DNA of 64,000 bases. Source: an uncultured beta proteobacterium (GTDB lineage: Bacteria; Pseudomonadota; Gammaproteobacteria; Burkholderiales; Rhodocyclaceae). The notes under the pieces were generated by a model, which made no database searches, was not told where the DNA came from, and saw only the letters and a program-made list of their open reading frames with translations. The stretch covers positions 17,004 to 81,003 of the forward strand of contig CAIVQO010000053.1 in NCBI GenBank assembly GCA_903908065.1. Reading direction: 5' to 3'. Of the stretch, positions 57,130 through 64,000 are shown in pieces (within the stretch, counting starts at the first letter, position 1; each line of letters starts with the position of its first letter). The translations under genes and the position numbers were made by a program.

Positions 57130-58119
57130 CTGGATTCTCCCTTCCAGCCGCATGGCGGCATCCCGGCGCTGAATTCGACGCTGTTCGACATCAACCAGAG
57201 CGATGTCACCGGCACCGTCAACATGGCCAGCCCCGGCGCCGTGGCGGATGCGATCTGCAGCATCCTCGGCCGGCGCTATGCCGGATTCGACGAAGTGCTG
57301 CTGCGCGACGGCTTCATCGACATCGAGGACATCTTCTGGGGTCGCCGCCCCGGCTACCTGCCCTGCGACACGCCCTACCATGACCTGCGCCACTCGATGA
57401 GCACGGCCCTGGCAATGACACGCATGGTCGATGGCTACGAAGCGAGGCACGGCGGCGGCCAGCCCGCGCTGGGCCCGAGATTGGCCACCCTGGGCGTGCT
57501 GCTGGCCTTGTTCCATGATGTCGGCTTCATCCGCAAACTCGCGGAGGCCGGTACCAAGGGGGCCTGCCTGATCCGCGAGCACGAGCAACGCAGCGTCGAT
57601 TTCATGCGTTCCTACCTCGCTTCCGGCCCGTTGGCCGAGTATGCCCCGCTCGCAGAATTGATCCACACCACCAATTTCGCGCGGTGCGCCTGCGAAACCC
57701 TTGCCGGGCTGGGGCCGCAGCTGGTCGACCTCGGTCGCATGCTGGGCACCTCCGACCTGATCAGCCAGATCTCGGGCCGCTTCTACCTCGAGCGCTGCCA
57801 TCATTTCCTGTTCCAGGAATTCGTCGAGGCGGGCGCCGACCGTACGGTTTCACCGACCGGGGAAACCGTGATCCTGTATGCCGCGCCCGAGGACCTGCTG
57901 CGCAAGACGCCCGGCTTCTACGAGCATCTGGTCAAGCCGCGCCTGGAGAACGAATTCCAGAGCGCCCATGCCTACATCGGCGACCACTTTGGCGGTGACG
58001 ACCCCTACCAGCGTGCGATGCAGCGCAACCTCGACTTCCTGCGCGAAATGATCGCAAGCAACGACTTTTCGCGAATGCGGCGCAAGCCCGTGCCGCTGAT
58101 GCCTGAAGCCGGTACCTGA
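57130..58119 (+). CDS. HD-domain phosphohydrolase-like protein, non-canonical start
   Basis: A metal-dependent HD-domain protein. CDTPYHDLRHSMSTALAMT and LLALFHDVGFIRKLAEAG carry the His and His-Asp metal ligands, and REHEQRSVDFMRSYL follows. The first ATG is at 57223 with no ribosome site. The frame continues upstream as a plausible N-terminus (SPFQPHGGIPALNSTLFDIN) to a CTG at 57130, seven bases after GAGGG (57118-57122); an in-frame TAA lies at 57112. I annotate from the CTG (329 residues), with 298 residues as the fallback. Substrate is unknown. Confidence 0.72.
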   Translation: MDSPFQPHGGIPALNSTLFDINQSDVTGTVNMASPGAVADAICSILGRRYAGFDEVLLRDGFIDIEDIFWGRRPGYLPCDTPYHDLRHSMSTALAMTRMVDGYEARHGGGQPALGPRLATLGVLLALFHDVGFIRKLAEAGTKGACLIREHEQRSVDFMRSYLASGPLAEYAPLAELIHTTNFARCACETLAGLGPQLVDLGRMLGTSDLISQISGRFYLERCHHFLFQEFVEAGADRTVSPTGETVILYAAPEDLLRKTPGFYEHLVKPRLENEFQSAHAYIGDHFGGDDPYQRAMQRNLDFLREMIASNDFSRMRRKPVPLMPEAGT

Positions 58120-58131
58120 GCCGGCGTCACC

Positions 58132-59316
58132 TCAGCGCCGATGCAGCAGAAGCTGCGCCACCGCGGCAACGCAGGTGAACGCGAGCAGCAGCAAGCCAAG
58201 ATTAACCGTGGATTCGTGGCTGACCAGGCCAACCGAATAGCCCCCCAGCGCCCCCATCAACTGTTGCATCAATCCTGCCACGGCCGCCGCCGCGCCAGCG
58301 AGCGCAGGCACCGCGCCGACCGTGCCGGCCAGCGTCGGCGGCATCAGGAAGCCGTGGCCGATGCCCAGCAGCATCAGGGGCAGGGCAAATGCCAGTGGCG
58401 TCTTCAGCCCGGCCAGCGCCAGCAACAGCAGGATGCCGGCCAGCGTGACCAACTGGCCGAAAAACATCATGTGTCGTTCGCCCTGGCGGTGGATCAGGCG
58501 GCTGGTGAGAAAGTTGCCTGCGACATAGCTGAAGGGGACGCACATGATGTACCAGCCGATGTCGGCCGGACCGACGCCGTAGCTGCCCAGCACCACGGGC
58601 GCGCCACCGAGGAAGACATAGAAGGCAGCCGTGGTCGGGGCCAGGATGCCGACGAACCAGAGAAAGCGGGCTTCCCGCACCAGCCTTCCATACGCGGAAA
58701 GCATGTCGTGCAGCCAGTGCCGTTCAGCCGTTCCGGTGCCGCCTTCCGCCGGCAGGCCGCGCCAGGCGACGACCAGCAGCAGCAAGGCCAATGCGGCGAT
58801 CAGGATGAAGTTCGACTGCCAGCCCAGCGCGACGTGCAGTTGGCCACCGAGAATGGTGGCCAACGGCGGGCAGAAGCCCAGTGTCATGCCGACATAGGCC
58901 ATGACGCGGGTGCGCTCCGGCCCGCGGAACAGGTCCTGCACCATGGCACGTCCGACCACCATGCCGGCGGCACTGCCGGCGCCCTGCACCACGCGCGCCG
59001 CGATCAGGGTCGGCAGGTCAGTTGCCAGGACTGCGAACACCGAACCCAGCGTCGCCAGGCCGAGCCCCGCCATCAGCACCGGTTTGCGTCCATGGCGGTC
59101 CGATAGCGGCCCGTAGACCAGTTGCAGGGCGCCATAAGCAACCAGATAGCCGCTCAGCGTCAGCTGCACCGTCGCCTGCTCGCCGCCAAGGATCGCGCCC
59201 CATTCCTGCATGGATGGCAGGCAGATGGTCATCGCCAGCAGGCCGAAGGCGATTTGCGCCAGCAGGTTGGCGATCAGCAGGCCGTGCGGTTGCGTGTCAG
59301 GGGCGTGCGGATTCAT
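58132..59316 (-). CDS. MFS drug-resistance transporter, Bcr/CflA type
   Basis: A 394-residue 12-helix major facilitator. YGPLSDRHGRKPVLMAGLGL is the conserved loop 2-3 motif, and AARVVQGAGSAAGMVVGRAMVQ-like sequence follows, typical of Bcr/CflA multidrug exporters. Cargo is unknown. The ATG at 59316 is chosen over an upstream TTG at 59331. It is separated from the RND permease by 60 bases that contain a dispersed-repeat copy. Confidence 0.9.
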   Translation of the reverse strand: MNPHAPDTQPHGLLIANLLAQIAFGLLAMTICLPSMQEWGAILGGEQATVQLTLSGYLVAYGALQLVYGPLSDRHGRKPVLMAGLGLATLGSVFAVLATDLPTLIAARVVQGAGSAAGMVVGRAMVQDLFRGPERTRVMAYVGMTLGFCPPLATILGGQLHVALGWQSNFILIAALALLLLVVAWRGLPAEGGTGTAERHWLHDMLSAYGRLVREARFLWFVGILAPTTAAFYVFLGGAPVVLGSYGVGPADIGWYIMCVPFSYVAGNFLTSRLIHRQGERHMMFFGQLVTLAGILLLLALAGLKTPLAFALPLMLLGIGHGFLMPPTLAGTVGAVPALAGAAAAVAGLMQQLMGALGGYSVGLVSHESTVNLGLLLLAFTCVAAVAQLLLHRR

Positions 59317-59352
59317 GGGCAGAGGGTGCAAGGGCCGGCCTGTGGCGAATTC

Positions 59353-59377
59353 GCCGTGTCGCCAGCGCCGACTCTTT
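59353..59377 (+). repeat. Dispersed repeat copy 11
   Basis: GTGTCGCCAGCGCCGACTCT in the 60-base gap between the RND permease and MFS genes, ending at the permease stop codon. Confidence 0.75.
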
Positions 59378-62300
59378 CAGTCAGGCTTGCGCCGCCGACC
59401 CTCGATCAGCGAATACACCGCCGGCACCACGACCAGGGTCAGCAGCGTCGAGGAGATCATGCCGCCGATCACGGCGATCGACAGCGGTTGGTTGGTCTCG
59501 GCACCGGCGCCGAGACCAAGTGCTGCAGGGAACAAGGCGAGGATCACCGTTGCCGAGGTCATCAGCACCGGGCGCATGCGGATCGGGCAGGCGTTGCGCA
59601 GTGCGGCGTCGACTGCCAAACCCTGCTCGCGACGCTGGTTGGTCAGGTCCACCAACAGGATCGAGTTCTTGGCGACGAGGCCGATCAGCAGCGTGAGGCC
59701 GATCATCGAGTAGATGTTCAGGGTGTGGCCGAACAGCCACAGCGCGGCAATGCCGCCGACCACCGCCAGCGGCTGCGCGAGCATGACGATGGCGGGTTGC
59801 AGGAAGCTGTTGAACTGGCTTGCCAGCACCATGTAGAGCAGCACCAGGGCGAGGCCGAAGGCGAAGCTCATGTACTTCTGCGTCTTGCCGAATTCCTCGG
59901 CCTGGCCGATCAGCTTGACCTGGTAGCCGGCGGGCAGGATCTCCGCCGCCGCTTCGCGCACCCGGCCCACGGCATCGCCGAGCGGGATGGTCGGGGTGGC
60001 GTAGAAGGTCGCCGCGTATTGCAGGTCGAAGCGGCCGATCACGGCGGGGCCCAGCTTCTCTTCGAAGCGCGCCACCGAATCCAGGCGCACCAGCTTGCCG
60101 TCGCGGTTGCGCAGGAAGATCTTCGACAGGTCGGCGGGCTGGGTGAAGGCGCCTTCCTTCGCCTTGACGCGAATGTCGTAGCGCTGGCCGTCGCCCGGTT
60201 CGTCGTTGAACTTGGCGATGTCCACGCCGCCGGTCAGCATGTTCACCGCCAAAGCAACGTCGGCGGTGGCGAGGTTGGCATTGGCGATGCGCAGCCGGTC
60301 GGGGCGGAACACCAGCTGCGGCAGGTCGAGCTGGAGGTCGGTATCGACACGGCCGATGCCGGTAATGGTGGCGAGCTTCTGTTGCAGTTCGCGGGTCAGG
60401 CGCCCGACTTCGTCGATGTTCTCGCCGGCCAGCACGAACTGCAGCGGTTCGCCGCGCTGGCCGCCGCCGACGATGGAGAAGGGCGCGGCGAAGGCGCGCG
60501 CGCCGGGGATGGCGGCGAGGTCGCGGCGGACGTCGGCGATCACCTGCTGCTGACTGCGTTTGCGTTCCTCGCGCGGCGCCATGCGCACCACCACCGTGCC
60601 CTGGTTGACCTGGCCGGCGGTACCGAGGCCGATGAGGGCGAACTCGGTGCGCACCTCGGGATACTTGTCGAGCACCGCCTCGACTTCGCGCAGCTTGCCG
60701 TCGGTGTAATCGATGCTGGAGCCCAGCGGCGTGCGCAGCGAGACGCGGAAGCGGCCTTCGTCCTCGTCCGGGGTGAAAGTCTTGCCGATGTTGATGAAAA
60801 AGAAGCTGCTGGCGGCGACGATCAGCGCGGTCAGCGCCACCACCGCCCAGCGATGGTTCAGCGCCGCATCGAGCAGTCGCACGTAGAGGCGGTCGAGGCC
60901 GCCGAGGATGCCGTCGAGCAGGTGGTAGATCCGGCCGTGCTGCTTTTCCACCTTGAGGTAGCGCGAGCAGAGCATGGGCGTCAGCGTCAGCGAGACGAAC
61001 AGCGAAACCAGCACGCCGAAGGTCACCACCACGGCGAAGGAGCGGAAGAACTGGCCGAGTACGCCCTGCAGGAAGATCACCGGGGCGAAGATGGAGACCA
61101 GCGAGAGCGTGGCCGCGATCACCGCGAACACGACTTCGCGGCTGCCGTTGATCGCCGCCGAAATCGGCTCCGGATCGATCTCCTCGCGGTGGCGGAAGAT
61201 GTTCTCCAGCACGACAATGGCATCGTCGACCACGACGCCGATCAGCAACAGCAGGGCCAGCATGGTCAGCGAATTCAGCGTGTAGCCGAAAAAGTAGATC
61301 ACCGCGATCGCACCCATCAGCGAGACCGGGATGGCCAAGGCGATGATCAGCGTCGAACGCAGTGAGCGCAGGAAGAACCAGACCACCAGCGCGGCGAGGA
61401 TGGTGCCCTCGACCAGGTGTTCCTTCAGCGAATTGACGATCTCGAGGATGAAGACCGCGTCGTTGGAGACGATGCTGATCTTCATGCCCGGCGGCAGCTG
61501 GGGCTCGATCTCGTTCGCCAGTTTTTGCCGGATGCGCTCGGCGATCGCCACGGTGTTGGCATTGGCTACCTTGACCACGCCGAGGCCGACCGTGGTCTCG
61601 CCATTGAAACGCGCCAGCTGGCGGTTGTCGGTCAGCCCGTCCTCGAGTTCGGCGATGTCGGCCAGGCGCACCGCGACGCCGTTGCGTTGCGCCAGCACCA
61701 GGCCGCCGAGGGCGTCGAGGCTGTGGAATTCAAGGTCGAGCTTGATCAGGTGCTCGGTGGCCTGGCCGACGACGAAGCCCCCGGCCAGTTGCACGTGCTC
61801 GGTAGCAAAGGCGTTGGCCACATCCTGCGCCGAGATCGCGAGCGCCGTCATGCGTTCGGGGATCAGGTTCACGCGGATGGTGCGGTCGCGCCGTCCGCCG
61901 AGACGCACCTCGCCGACGCCGTCGATGGTCTCCAGCTTCTTCTTGACCACGTTGAGCGCGTACTGGTTGAGCTGCTGCTGGGTGCGGTCGCCCTGCAGCG
62001 CCATCCAGAACATTGGCGCGGCATTGGTCTCGACCTTGGCGACGATGGGCGGATCGACGTCCTTGGGCAGGCGGCGCAGCACCTGGTTGACCTTGGACTG
62101 CACCTCGTTGAAGGCGATGTCGACGTTCTTTTCCAGGCCGAAGGTGATGTTGATCACCGAGACGCCGGGCGAAGATGTGGACTGGATGTGCTCGATGCCG
62201 GGCACGCTGTTCACCGAACTCTCGATCAGGTTGGTGACGCTGGCATCGACGATGTCCGGGTTGGCGCCCTTGAGCGTGGTGGTGACCGACACCACAGGGA

Positions 62301-62424
62301 ATTCGATGTAGGGCAGGCGGTCCATGCCGATGCGCGTGAAGGAGATCACGCCGAACAGCACCAGCACGGCGTTCAGCATCCACGCCAGGACGTGGCGTTT
62401 GACCGATAGCTCGGGCAGGGTCAT
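59377..62424 (-). CDS. RND efflux permease, HAE1/AcrB-like
   Basis: A 1015-residue proton-driven inner-membrane pump. It starts with one helix (LAWMLNAVLVLFGVISF) and a large periplasmic domain. The proton-relay pair is in GVVVDDAIVVLENIF in helix 4, and GLTLLIGLVAKNSILLVDLTN lies in the second half. The MFP adaptor gene precedes it with an ATGA overlap. No TolC-like outer-membrane factor is in the window, so it must use one encoded elsewhere. Substrates are unknown. Confidence 0.95.
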   Translation of the reverse strand: MTLPELSVKRHVLAWMLNAVLVLFGVISFTRIGMDRLPYIEFPVVSVTTTLKGANPDIVDASVTNLIESSVNSVPGIEHIQSTSSPGVSVINITFGLEKNVDIAFNEVQSKVNQVLRRLPKDVDPPIVAKVETNAAPMFWMALQGDRTQQQLNQYALNVVKKKLETIDGVGEVRLGGRRDRTIRVNLIPERMTALAISAQDVANAFATEHVQLAGGFVVGQATEHLIKLDLEFHSLDALGGLVLAQRNGVAVRLADIAELEDGLTDNRQLARFNGETTVGLGVVKVANANTVAIAERIRQKLANEIEPQLPPGMKISIVSNDAVFILEIVNSLKEHLVEGTILAALVVWFFLRSLRSTLIIALAIPVSLMGAIAVIYFFGYTLNSLTMLALLLLIGVVVDDAIVVLENIFRHREEIDPEPISAAINGSREVVFAVIAATLSLVSIFAPVIFLQGVLGQFFRSFAVVVTFGVLVSLFVSLTLTPMLCSRYLKVEKQHGRIYHLLDGILGGLDRLYVRLLDAALNHRWAVVALTALIVAASSFFFINIGKTFTPDEDEGRFRVSLRTPLGSSIDYTDGKLREVEAVLDKYPEVRTEFALIGLGTAGQVNQGTVVVRMAPREERKRSQQQVIADVRRDLAAIPGARAFAAPFSIVGGGQRGEPLQFVLAGENIDEVGRLTRELQQKLATITGIGRVDTDLQLDLPQLVFRPDRLRIANANLATADVALAVNMLTGGVDIAKFNDEPGDGQRYDIRVKAKEGAFTQPADLSKIFLRNRDGKLVRLDSVARFEEKLGPAVIGRFDLQYAATFYATPTIPLGDAVGRVREAAAEILPAGYQVKLIGQAEEFGKTQKYMSFAFGLALVLLYMVLASQFNSFLQPAIVMLAQPLAVVGGIAALWLFGHTLNIYSMIGLTLLIGLVAKNSILLVDLTNQRREQGLAVDAALRNACPIRMRPVLMTSATVILALFPAALGLGAGAETNQPLSIAVIGGMISSTLLTLVVVPAVYSLIEGRRRKPD

Positions 62425-63593
62425 TTCGCTGCGGGTTGGGCGGGAGCGTCGGCCTTCTTCGCCGTGGCGTCAGCGCCGACTTCCGGTTTCGGGCCCGGCT
62501 TGCCACCCGGTTTGGCGGCTTCCTTGATCGCCACCGTCGCGTTGTTGGTGAGGAAGCCGGCGCCGTCGAGCGCTACGGTCTCGCCGCCCTTGAGGCCGTC
62601 GAGGATCTCGACGCGCCCGCCGCGCTTGGCACCGGTCCTGACCACCTTCTGCTGCGCCTTCTTCTGCCCCTCGACCTCGGCGATGACGTACACCACCTTG
62701 CCAGCCGGGCGCAGCACCACACTTTGCTCGGGTACCGTCAAGGCCTGCGCCTTGGCGGCGATGCGCACCGTGGCATTCACCGTGCCGCCGCCGCGCAGCA
62801 GGCCCTCGCGGTTGTCGATGTCGGCCAGCACGTCGAGCGTGCGGCTGCCCTCGACCACGCCGGGGCGGATCTCGTGGATGCGGCTCTCGAAGACCTTGCC
62901 CGGCGCCAGCGGCGAGCTCATGCTCACGGCCTGGCCAGGGACGATGCGGGTGGCGGCAACCTCGGGGAAGGGAAGGTGGGCGCGCAGCTTGTGCGGCGCG
63001 ACCAGCTGGAACAGCGGATCGCCGACCTTGACGTAGTCGCCGGGGGCGACGATCTGCACTTCGACCACGGCATCGAGCGGCGACGTGACGCGGGTCTTGG
63101 CGACGCTGCGCCGGCTGTTCTCGGCCCTGGCCTGCGCGGCGGCAAGCTGCGCGCGCACCGCATCGCGCTGGGCGGCGACGTCATCGCCGGCGTTCTTCGA
63201 CAGGAAGCCTTTCGCCACCAGCGCCTGCTGGCGTTCGAGCAGGCGTTCCTGTTGCGCGGCCAGCGCTTCGAGGCGCTTGACCTCGGCCTCGTCGGCACGG
63301 TTGGCGAGTGTCGTGTCGCCAGAATCGATCACGGCCAGCAGCTGGCCCTGCTTCACGCGCTGGCCGGTGCGGGCGAGGACCTGTTCCACTCGGCCCGGCA
63401 CCTCGGCGCCGAGCTTGGGGTCGGCCAGCACCTCGAGCGTCCCCAAGGTTTCTTCCACCACCTCGAATTCGCCGCTGCCGACCTGGGTCACGGTGATCAG
63501 CGCCGGCGGCGGTGCGGCCTTCTTTTCCTCGGCCTTCTGGCTGCAGGCGGCGAGCAGCAGCAGGGCGAGGCCGGCGGCGAATGTCTTTTGCAT
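62421..63593 (-). CDS. RND periplasmic adaptor lipoprotein
   Basis: A 390-residue membrane-fusion protein. The N-terminus has a lipobox (LALLLLAACS). The core shows a lipoyl-like domain (GRVEQVLARTGQRVKQGQLL), a coiled-coil hairpin (about 95-165), then beta-barrel parts. The C-terminal tail is low-complexity (Lys, Pro, Ala) and contains a repeat copy read as VGADAT. The ATG at 63593 overlaps the lysA stop by one base (TGATG), tying pump translation to lysA. A GTG three bases upstream is an alternative start. Confidence 0.92.
   Translation of the reverse strand: MQKTFAAGLALLLLAACSQKAEEKKAAPPPALITVTQVGSGEFEVVEETLGTLEVLADPKLGAEVPGRVEQVLARTGQRVKQGQLLAVIDSGDTTLANRADEAEVKRLEALAAQQERLLERQQALVAKGFLSKNAGDDVAAQRDAVRAQLAAAQARAENSRRSVAKTRVTSPLDAVVEVQIVAPGDYVKVGDPLFQLVAPHKLRAHLPFPEVAATRIVPGQAVSMSSPLAPGKVFESRIHEIRPGVVEGSRTLDVLADIDNREGLLRGGGTVNATVRIAAKAQALTVPEQSVVLRPAGKVVYVIAEVEGQKKAQQKVVRTGAKRGGRVEILDGLKGGETVALDGAGFLTNNATVAIKEAAKPGGKPGPKPEVGADATAKKADAPAQPAAK
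62461..62486 (+). repeat. Dispersed repeat copy 12
   Basis: GTGGCGTCAGCGCCGACTTC within the low-complexity C-terminal tail of the RND adaptor (opposite strand), which reads VGADAT. Confidence 0.7.
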
Positions 63594-64000
63594 CACGGCA
63601 GGACCGTTTCGAGGGCGAAGAGTACCTCAGGGCTTTCGCGGCGACGGATCAGGTGTGCCTCGCTGCCGTCGACCATGACTTCGGCGGCACGCGGTCGCGT
63701 GTTGTAGTTCGAGGCCATGGCCATGCCGTAGGCGCCGGCCGACAGCACGGCCAGCAGATCGCCTTCGCGCAATGCCAGGTCACGGTCGTGGCCGAGAAAA
63801 TCGCCCGACTCGCAGACCGGGCCGACGATTTCGTAGGGCATCGGCTTGACTATCGCCGTGTCGTCAGCGCCGACTTTCACGATCTCGTGGAAAGCGTCAT
63901 ACAGGGCCGGCCGCATCAAATCGTTCATTGCCGCGTCGACCACCGCGAAATGCTTCGCCTCGCCGTGCTTCAGCACCTGCACCCGCGTCAGCAGCAGGCC
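63593..64000 (-). CDS. lysA: Diaminopimelate decarboxylase, C-terminal part only
   Basis: The last 135 or so residues of a PLP-dependent decarboxylase that makes lysine. [11 protein letters not shown] is the conserved Cys-Glu-Ser-Gly-Asp substrate site, and [20 protein letters not shown] is the family C-terminus. The frame is open to base 64000, so the 5' end lies outside. A dispersed-repeat copy is read as KVGADDT between two conserved blocks. Confidence 0.95.
   Translation of the reverse strand, partial: GLLLTRVQVLKHGEAKHFAVVDAAMNDLMRPALYDAFHEIVKVGADDTAIVKPMPYEIVGPVCESGDFLGHDRDLALREGDLLAVLSAGAYGMAMASNYNTRPRAAEVMVDGSEAHLIRRRESPEVLFALETVLP
63855..63878 (+). repeat. Dispersed repeat copy 13
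   Basis: GTGTCGTCAGCGCCGACTTT within lysA (opposite strand), which reads KVGADDT. One mismatch from the consensus. Confidence 0.75.

Noticed and set aside
59122..61365. Long open frame on the plus strand across the MFS and RND genes
   Set aside because: Antisense to well-supported membrane transporters; the product is His/Gln/Arg-rich with no signature.

Overview
The window is 64 kb of GC-rich (roughly 65%), densely packed bacterial DNA with many 1-4 base stop/start overlaps. Gene content (class I PHA synthase, a liu leucine-degradation operon with a MerR regulator, MtrA/MtrB-type extracellular electron conduit genes, formate-dependent PurT, a zrg/znu zinc-starvation locus, HslVU) suggests a betaproteobacterium, most likely near the Rhodocyclales. 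That placement is inference from gene families, not from a marker alignment. No rRNA, tRNA, CRISPR array or insertion sequence was recognised. Both ends cut genes: metG lacks its 5' end at base 1 and lysA lacks its 5' end at base 64000.

Layout. 1-2.9 kb: metG, acylphosphatase, 2-Cys peroxiredoxin. 2.9-5.0 kb: a ChaN-like lipoprotein and a Sel1-repeat protein. 5.0-11.4 kb: an electron-transfer island with a small monohaem cytochrome facing a minus-strand group made of a haem-sensor/HAMP membrane protein, a dihaem cytochrome with a TolA-like helical spacer, decahaem MtrA and its outer-membrane barrel MtrB. 11.5-16.6 kb: two poorly characterised proteins, then MBL hydrolase, phaC and a PIN nuclease on the minus strand. 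16.7-31.6 kb: a MerR (LiuR-like) regulator, a perfect 30-bp palindrome, and a long acyl-CoA/leucine catabolic operon (isovaleryl-CoA dehydrogenase, thioesterases, a GNAT-carbonic anhydrase fusion, thiolase, hydratases, methylcrotonyl-CoA carboxylase, HMG-CoA lyase). 31.6-39.7 kb: rapZ group, mutY-purT, a flavin reductase, a LysR regulator divergent from a small unknown protein, and rlmI.

39.8-52.8 kb is a coherent zinc-starvation island. A Zur-like Fur regulator diverges from a ZIP-zrg ABC operon around one short palindrome. The rightward arm holds an outer-membrane barrel, ZnuA/ZnuB-type proteins without an ATPase, a His-rich periplasmic protein, three COG0523 GTPases, a DksA paralogue lacking its zinc cysteines, a DUF1826 protein and a possible 29-residue coupled peptide. 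53.0-64.0 kb: STAS protein, hslVU, an AEC carrier, an HD-domain protein that seems to lack a canonical start codon, an MFS pump, an RND efflux pair and the 3' part of lysA.

The most unusual feature runs across the whole window. A roughly 20-24 bp sequence, core GTGTCGCCAGCGCCGACTTT, recurs 13 times in both orientations. In many genes it is read in frame, giving the peptide VSPAPTF in one orientation or VGAGDT in the other, in places that look like loops, linkers or termini. It behaves like a small dispersed repeat tolerated inside proteins.
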